Assembly: GCA_017454585.1 (NCBI GenBank)
Contig: JAFTCU010000326.1
Coordinates: 1-9,235 of the forward strand
Length of the DNA: 9,235 nt
Direction: 5' to 3'
DNA from: Thermoguttaceae bacterium
Lineage (GTDB): Bacteria > Planctomycetota > Planctomycetia > Pirellulales > Thermoguttaceae
Below are positions 6,931-9,235 of this stretch, piece by piece. Position 1 is the stretch's first letter. Each line of letters begins with the position of its first letter. The translations under genes and the position numbers were made by a program. Below the pieces are notes generated by a model. That model saw only the letters and a program-made list of their open reading frames with translations. It was not told the DNA's origin and ran no database searches.

Positions 6931-6969
6931 AGGGAAACGCTGATTAAAAGCGTGAACCAGCATTTCCCC
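6931..6969. repeat. GGGAAAC palindromic element, copy 1 (3' of the DUF1559 gene)
   Basis: GGGAAACGCTG (6932-6942) and CAGCATTTCCC (6958-6968) form an 11-base stem with one G-U-type mismatch and a 15-base loop. It lies 24 bases beyond the stop of the minus-strand DUF1559 gene. A second small inverted repeat, TGAAA/TTTCA, sits just beyond it at 6913-6927. The left half matches copy 2 at 8083 in the same orientation, 16 of 18 bases allowing one single-base gap (AGGGAAACRCTGATT, then AA). It may be a 3'-end hairpin/terminator or a dispersed repeat. Confidence 0.6.
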
Positions 6970-6991
6970 GAAAAAGCGCTTTCCGATTTTA

Positions 6992-7972
6992 CTACTGGAT
7001 GCTCATTGGCTTGCCGTCGTTTCTGGCCGCAGCGTAGATGAACGCCGCAGCGTCGATCGAGTAGGAAATCCTCTGAACCGAACCATCGCAGAAAACGGTT
7101 CCAAACGTTCCCGAGTGCGGGCTTCCGAATTCCTGGCTCCCCACAAAACCGGCGCGGTCCTGAAGAGGCGCTTTGATCGCCAGGCTGCTTAACGTCCCGG
7201 CCGTGCGGCAGTTATCCTGGTCCATGCCGGAGAACATTCCATTATCGTCGGTGCTCGACGTATTCTCATAGTAGTCCGGGCTGACATAGCGCTCACCATA
7301 GAGGATCGTGTTAGACGTTCCGTCACGGATTTCCCCCATCGTGATCTCGCTGAAGTCGTAAGTCACGCCGTTGTAGGACGAAACGGTCCAGGATTTCCCC
7401 TTCACCTTGGATCGACCGGTCGCCCAGTCCGAGTAAGCGTTGCTCGAGGACGCGGTCGAATTGTACGAGCCGACACTTGCAGCGTAGTCCGCACGCCCAC
7501 CCATCTCGGGTTTGTCCGCGTTATAAACGGTCGTGCTGAGCTTATAGGGCTTTGCCGGACGGCGAGACGGGCAGTTATAAATCGGAAGGGCCATCGACAT
7601 GCAGGTGCCCGCACCGGCTTTCTGATTGCCCGTAACACTTTCAATGTTTCCATCCGCACCGAGCTGGAAAAGGGCATTCTGTTCAATAAACGGAAGGAGG
7701 GAGTACATCCAGGAGCCCGGCTGCGGTACACCGAAACCTGCATCTGGGTCCCCTACCCAGTTCCAGTTCCAGCCGCCGGAAGGAAAATGTTTCGTCTGGC
7801 TTTCGTGGTTCAAGGCCGCCAGACCCATATTTTTCAGGTTATTCCCGCACTGCATCTGACGCGCGGCCTCACGTGCCTGCTGAACTGCCGGAAGGAGCAG
7901 ACCGACCAACATTCCAATGATCGCGATCACGACCAAAAGCTCGACCAGTGTAAAAGCTTTGTTTGTTCGCAT
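6992..7972 (-). CDS. DUF1559 prepilin-like protein (type IV pilin/pseudopilin N-terminus, H-X9-DG motif)
   Basis: The 326-residue product has the type IV prepilin signature at its start: a short basic leader, then [20 protein letters not shown], with Phe and Thr-Leu-Val-Glu around the prepilin peptidase site and a hydrophobic helix. This continues into [20 protein letters not shown], typical of planctomycete DUF1559 proteins. Near the C-terminus [12 protein letters not shown] is an exact H-X9-DG motif. Such proteins are thought to be pseudopilin-like surface or secretion components, present in dozens to hundreds of paralogues per planctomycete genome; the role of individual copies is unknown. 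I chose ATG 7972 because AAGGAA lies eight bases upstream and the leader then has family length; in-frame ATGs at 7990 and 8005 would add a longer, unusual leader. It has its own promoter upstream, and copies of one palindrome lie on both sides. No assembly ATPase or other pilus gene is adjacent. Confidence 0.93.
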   Translation of the reverse strand: MRTNKAFTLVELLVVIAIIGMLVGLLLPAVQQAREAARQMQCGNNLKNMGLAALNHESQTKHFPSGGWNWNWVGDPDAGFGVPQPGSWMYSLLPFIEQNALFQLGADGNIESVTGNQKAGAGTCMSMALPIYNCPSRRPAKPYKLSTTVYNADKPEMGGRADYAASVGSYNSTASSSNAYSDWATGRSKVKGKSWTVSSYNGVTYDFSEITMGEIRDGTSNTILYGERYVSPDYYENTSSTDDNGMFSGMDQDNCRTAGTLSSLAIKAPLQDRAGFVGSQEFGSPHSGTFGTVFCDGSVQRISYSIDAAAFIYAAARNDGKPMSIQ

Positions 7973-8013
7973 AGATTGGGTTCCTTGCATTAAAAAATCC
8001 GTCACTTATGTTT

Positions 8014-8041
8014 ATTATACGCAAAAAAAAAGAAAAGTCCA
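8014..8041 (-). promoter_or_regulatory. Promoter of the DUF1559 gene
   Basis: On the minus strand a perfect TATAAT (8019-8014) is preceded at 16 bases by TGGACT (8041-8036, four of six matches to TTGACA). The predicted start near 8007 gives a leader of about 35 bases to ATG 7972. The spacer is a T-tract, and the upstream DNA (8042-8082) is T/A-rich and may help as an UP-like element. This is prediction only. Confidence 0.55.
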
Positions 8042-8082
8042 GATATAAAAAGACAAAAAATGAGAAAATTAAGAAAAATTTT

Positions 8083-8123
8083 AGGGAAACACTGATTCAA
8101 CAAACGTTGAGCAGCGTTTCCCT
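8083..8123. repeat. GGGAAAC palindromic element, copy 2 (3' of the 55-residue ORF)
   Basis: GGGAAACACTG (8084-8094) and CAGCGTTTCCC (8112-8122) form an 11-base stem with one mismatch; in the 17-base loop TCAAC and GTTGA can pair as well. Read on the minus strand it starts 8 bases after the stop of the small ORF and is followed by TAAAATTTTTC, which would suit a weak intrinsic terminator. Its sequence and orientation match copy 1 at 6931. Terminator or repeat element cannot be told apart here. Confidence 0.6.
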
Positions 8124-8130
8124 TGATGAA

Positions 8131-8298
8131 TTAGTTTTGTTCCGTGAAACGTCTGAACCACATTTCGTACTGCGGATCGTTCGGGCGAAAGGTAAAAACT
8201 GCGTCGGGGAGCGGCTTGCCGTCCGCATCGCATGAATGGACACGGACGAGAAGCACCCCGTTCGGCTTGCATTCGATCGTATAATTTTCAGGATCCAT
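8131..8298 (-). CDS. Small hypothetical protein, 55 residues
   Basis: ATG 8298 is followed by 55 codons and TAA. The product begins MDPENYTIECKPNGVLLVRV and ends WFRRFTEQN. TGAGGAAAA, a good ribosome binding site, lies about six bases before the start. The sequence looks coding: balanced codons, mixed charged and aromatic residues, a beta-like run (IECKPNGVLLVRVHS), then a D-x-D-G-x-P-L turn and a Pro/aromatic tail. There is no signal peptide or membrane segment, so it is probably cytosolic. I do not recognise the family. It lies between the glutamate synthase-type gene, whose terminator-like repeat ends 20 bases before its start, and a GGGAAAC hairpin just after its stop. There is almost no room for a separate promoter unless it lies within the AT-rich repeat, so it may be expressed by read-through. 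Confidence 0.62.
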   Translation of the reverse strand: MDPENYTIECKPNGVLLVRVHSCDADGKPLPDAVFTFRPNDPQYEMWFRRFTEQN

Positions 8299-8301
8299 GC
8301 G

Positions 8302-8316
8302 TTTTCCTCAGGAAAA
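8302..8316 (-). promoter_or_regulatory. Short palindrome holding the ribosome binding site of the small ORF
   Basis: TTTTCCTCAGGAAAA has six-base arms around three bases. On the minus strand the AGGAAAA arm contains the ribosome binding site of the 55-residue ORF. In RNA the stem would be weak, but it could partly hide the site. Direct observation; regulation is speculative. Confidence 0.35.
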
Positions 8317-8399
8317 AACGAATAATTAATAACGAATAACGAATAATGAACAAAGGAAAAAATCTCCTCATTATTCATTATTCGTTATTCATTATTCAT
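8313..8399 (-). terminator. AT-rich 32-bp inverted repeat with T6: likely terminator of the glutamate synthase-type gene
   Basis: The arms 8318-8349 and 8368-8399 match at 29 of 32 positions around an 18-base loop. They are built from repeats of AATAATGAAT/AATAACGAAT. Read on the minus strand the second arm runs straight into TTTTTT (8318-8313), as in an intrinsic terminator, although the stem is unusually long and AT-rich. The TGA of the upstream gene (8398-8396) lies inside the first arm. It may equally be a mobile or slippage-derived repeat that landed at the gene end. Confidence 0.55.
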
Positions 8400-9235
8400 T
8401 TCTGCATCAGCCACTCGTGCATATCTTTGGCGGCGGCGCGGCCTGCGCCCATCGCCTTGATGACCGTCGCAGCGCCCGTCACGATGTCGCCGCCGGCCCA
8501 CACGCCCTCGATCGAGGTGCGGCCATTTTCGTCCGCCACGATGTACCCGCGCTTGTTCAGCTCAAGCCCTTCGACCGATTTCGTAATGACCGGGTTGGCA
8601 CTCGTTCCGACCGCGAAAATGACCAAATCCGTCTCAAACGTGAATTCCGACCCGGGAATTTCGACCGGAGTACGGCGACCCGAAGCGTCCGGCTCGCCCA
8701 GTTCCATCTTGACGCACGTCATGGAGGCGAGCATGCCCTTTTCGTCCCCCTGCATCGCGATCGGGTTGGTCAGGAGCTGGAACTGAACGCCTTCCTGCTT
8801 CGCGTGATGAACTTCCTCCGCACGGGCCGGAAGCTCCGCTTCGGAACGGCGGTAAACGATTTTCACGGTTTCCGCACCCAGACGCAAAGCGGTACGGGCG
8901 GCGTCCATCGCGACGTTTCCGCCGCCAACGACCACCACGTGTTTCCCGTGAGCGATCGGCGTGTCGTATTCCGGGAATTTGTACGCCTTCATCAGGTTGG
9001 ACCGCGTCAGGTACTCGTTGGCCGAATAGACGTTTCCAAGCCCCGTCCCCGGGATGGGCATAAAGGACGGCAAACCTGCGCCGACGCCGAGGAAAATCGC
9101 GTCGAAACCCTCTTTTTCCATCAGTTCGCGCACGTCGATGCTGCGGCCGCCGACCTGGTTCAGCTCGAAGTTCACGCCGAGCGTCTCGAGGTAGTGGACC
9201 TCTTTCTGCACGATGTCTTTCGGGAGCCGGAACTC
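8396..9235 (-). CDS. NADPH-dependent glutamate synthase small-subunit-type flavoprotein (GltD/GltA/NfnB family), 5' end outside window
   Basis: The frame is open to the window edge, so 279 C-terminal residues are visible; the GTG at 9211 is internal, since EFRLPKDI before it belongs to the same family. Visible motifs in order: FLGVGAGLPSFMPIPG and YSANEYLTRSNLMKAYKFPE near residues 45-85; VVVVGGGNVAMDAAR at about 98-112, the NADP-binding Rossmann loop; YRRSEAELPARAEEVHHAKQ at about 125-145; and GVWAGGDIVTGAATVIKAMG near 245-265, the FAD-binding GGD segment. Family members use NADPH to pass electrons through FAD to an iron-sulfur partner: glutamate synthase small subunit (GltD), the single-subunit archaeal/anaerobe type (GltA), or the NfnB/SudA subunit of ferredoxin:NADP oxidoreductases. 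The LPKxIVxxEVxxLxxLGV and YSANEYLTR wording favours the GltA/NfnB branch, but the partner gene lies outside, so no symbol is given. It acts in the cytosol. Confidence 0.88.
   Translation of the reverse strand, partial: EFRLPKDIVQKEVHYLETLGVNFELNQVGGRSIDVRELMEKEGFDAIFLGVGAGLPSFMPIPGTGLGNVYSANEYLTRSNLMKAYKFPEYDTPIAHGKHVVVVGGGNVAMDAARTALRLGAETVKIVYRRSEAELPARAEEVHHAKQEGVQFQLLTNPIAMQGDEKGMLASMTCVKMELGEPDASGRRTPVEIPGSEFTFETDLVIFAVGTSANPVITKSVEGLELNKRGYIVADENGRTSIEGVWAGGDIVTGAATVIKAMGAGRAAAKDMHEWLMQK

Noticed and set aside
6931..8123. DUF1559 gene as cargo of a transposon bounded by terminal repeats
   Set aside because: The two repeats have the same orientation, each is a complete palindrome by itself, and each lies where a 3' hairpin of the preceding gene would lie; no transposase is present.
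8318..8399. AT-rich repeats as a CRISPR array
   Set aside because: The units are about 10 bases, contiguous, and arranged as one inverted repeat; there are no unique spacers.
1..9235. tRNA, rRNA, defence system, toxin-antitoxin pair or prophage genes
   Set aside because: No cloverleaf-like, rRNA-like or relevant protein motif was seen; all longer genes are accounted for by housekeeping, envelope or motility families.

Overview
The window fits a Gram-negative planctomycete. A prepilin-like DUF1559/H-X9-DG protein, a family greatly expanded in Planctomycetota, sits beside flagellar export genes and an LptD-type outer-membrane protein. Coding DNA is moderately GC-rich; the spacers are strikingly A/T-rich, with long oligo-A/T tracts. 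The lineage is inferred from gene content only; there is no rRNA or tRNA here.

Left part, + strand (1-2711): the 3' end of a PD40/TolB-like beta-propeller gene; a spacer with palindromes and a strong hairpin; a LOG-family Rossmann nucleotide hydrolase; a well-formed sigma70-type promoter; then fliQ and fliR overlapping by one base.

Right part, - strand (2730-9235), in transcription order: the 3' end of an NADPH-dependent glutamate synthase-type flavoprotein (GltD/GltA/NfnB family); an AT-rich 32-bp inverted repeat followed by T6, resembling a terminator; a 55-residue ORF with a good ribosome binding site; a GGGAAAC-type hairpin; the DUF1559 pilin-like gene with its own promoter; a second copy of the same hairpin; a large lptD-like gene; and flhB, 15 bp behind lptD.

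fliR and flhB meet tail to tail with 18 bp between them. FlhB, FliQ and FliR are core membrane parts of the flagellar type III export gate. Here flhB lies on the opposite strand from fliQR and ends at codon 245, immediately after the SEGDP linker. It therefore lacks the whole cytoplasmic domain that carries the NPTH self-cleavage site and switches substrate specificity. This is the most notable point in the window. Next are a repeated small palindrome placed behind two successive - strand genes, and several structured spacers. No CRISPR array, transposase, tRNA or defence system was seen.
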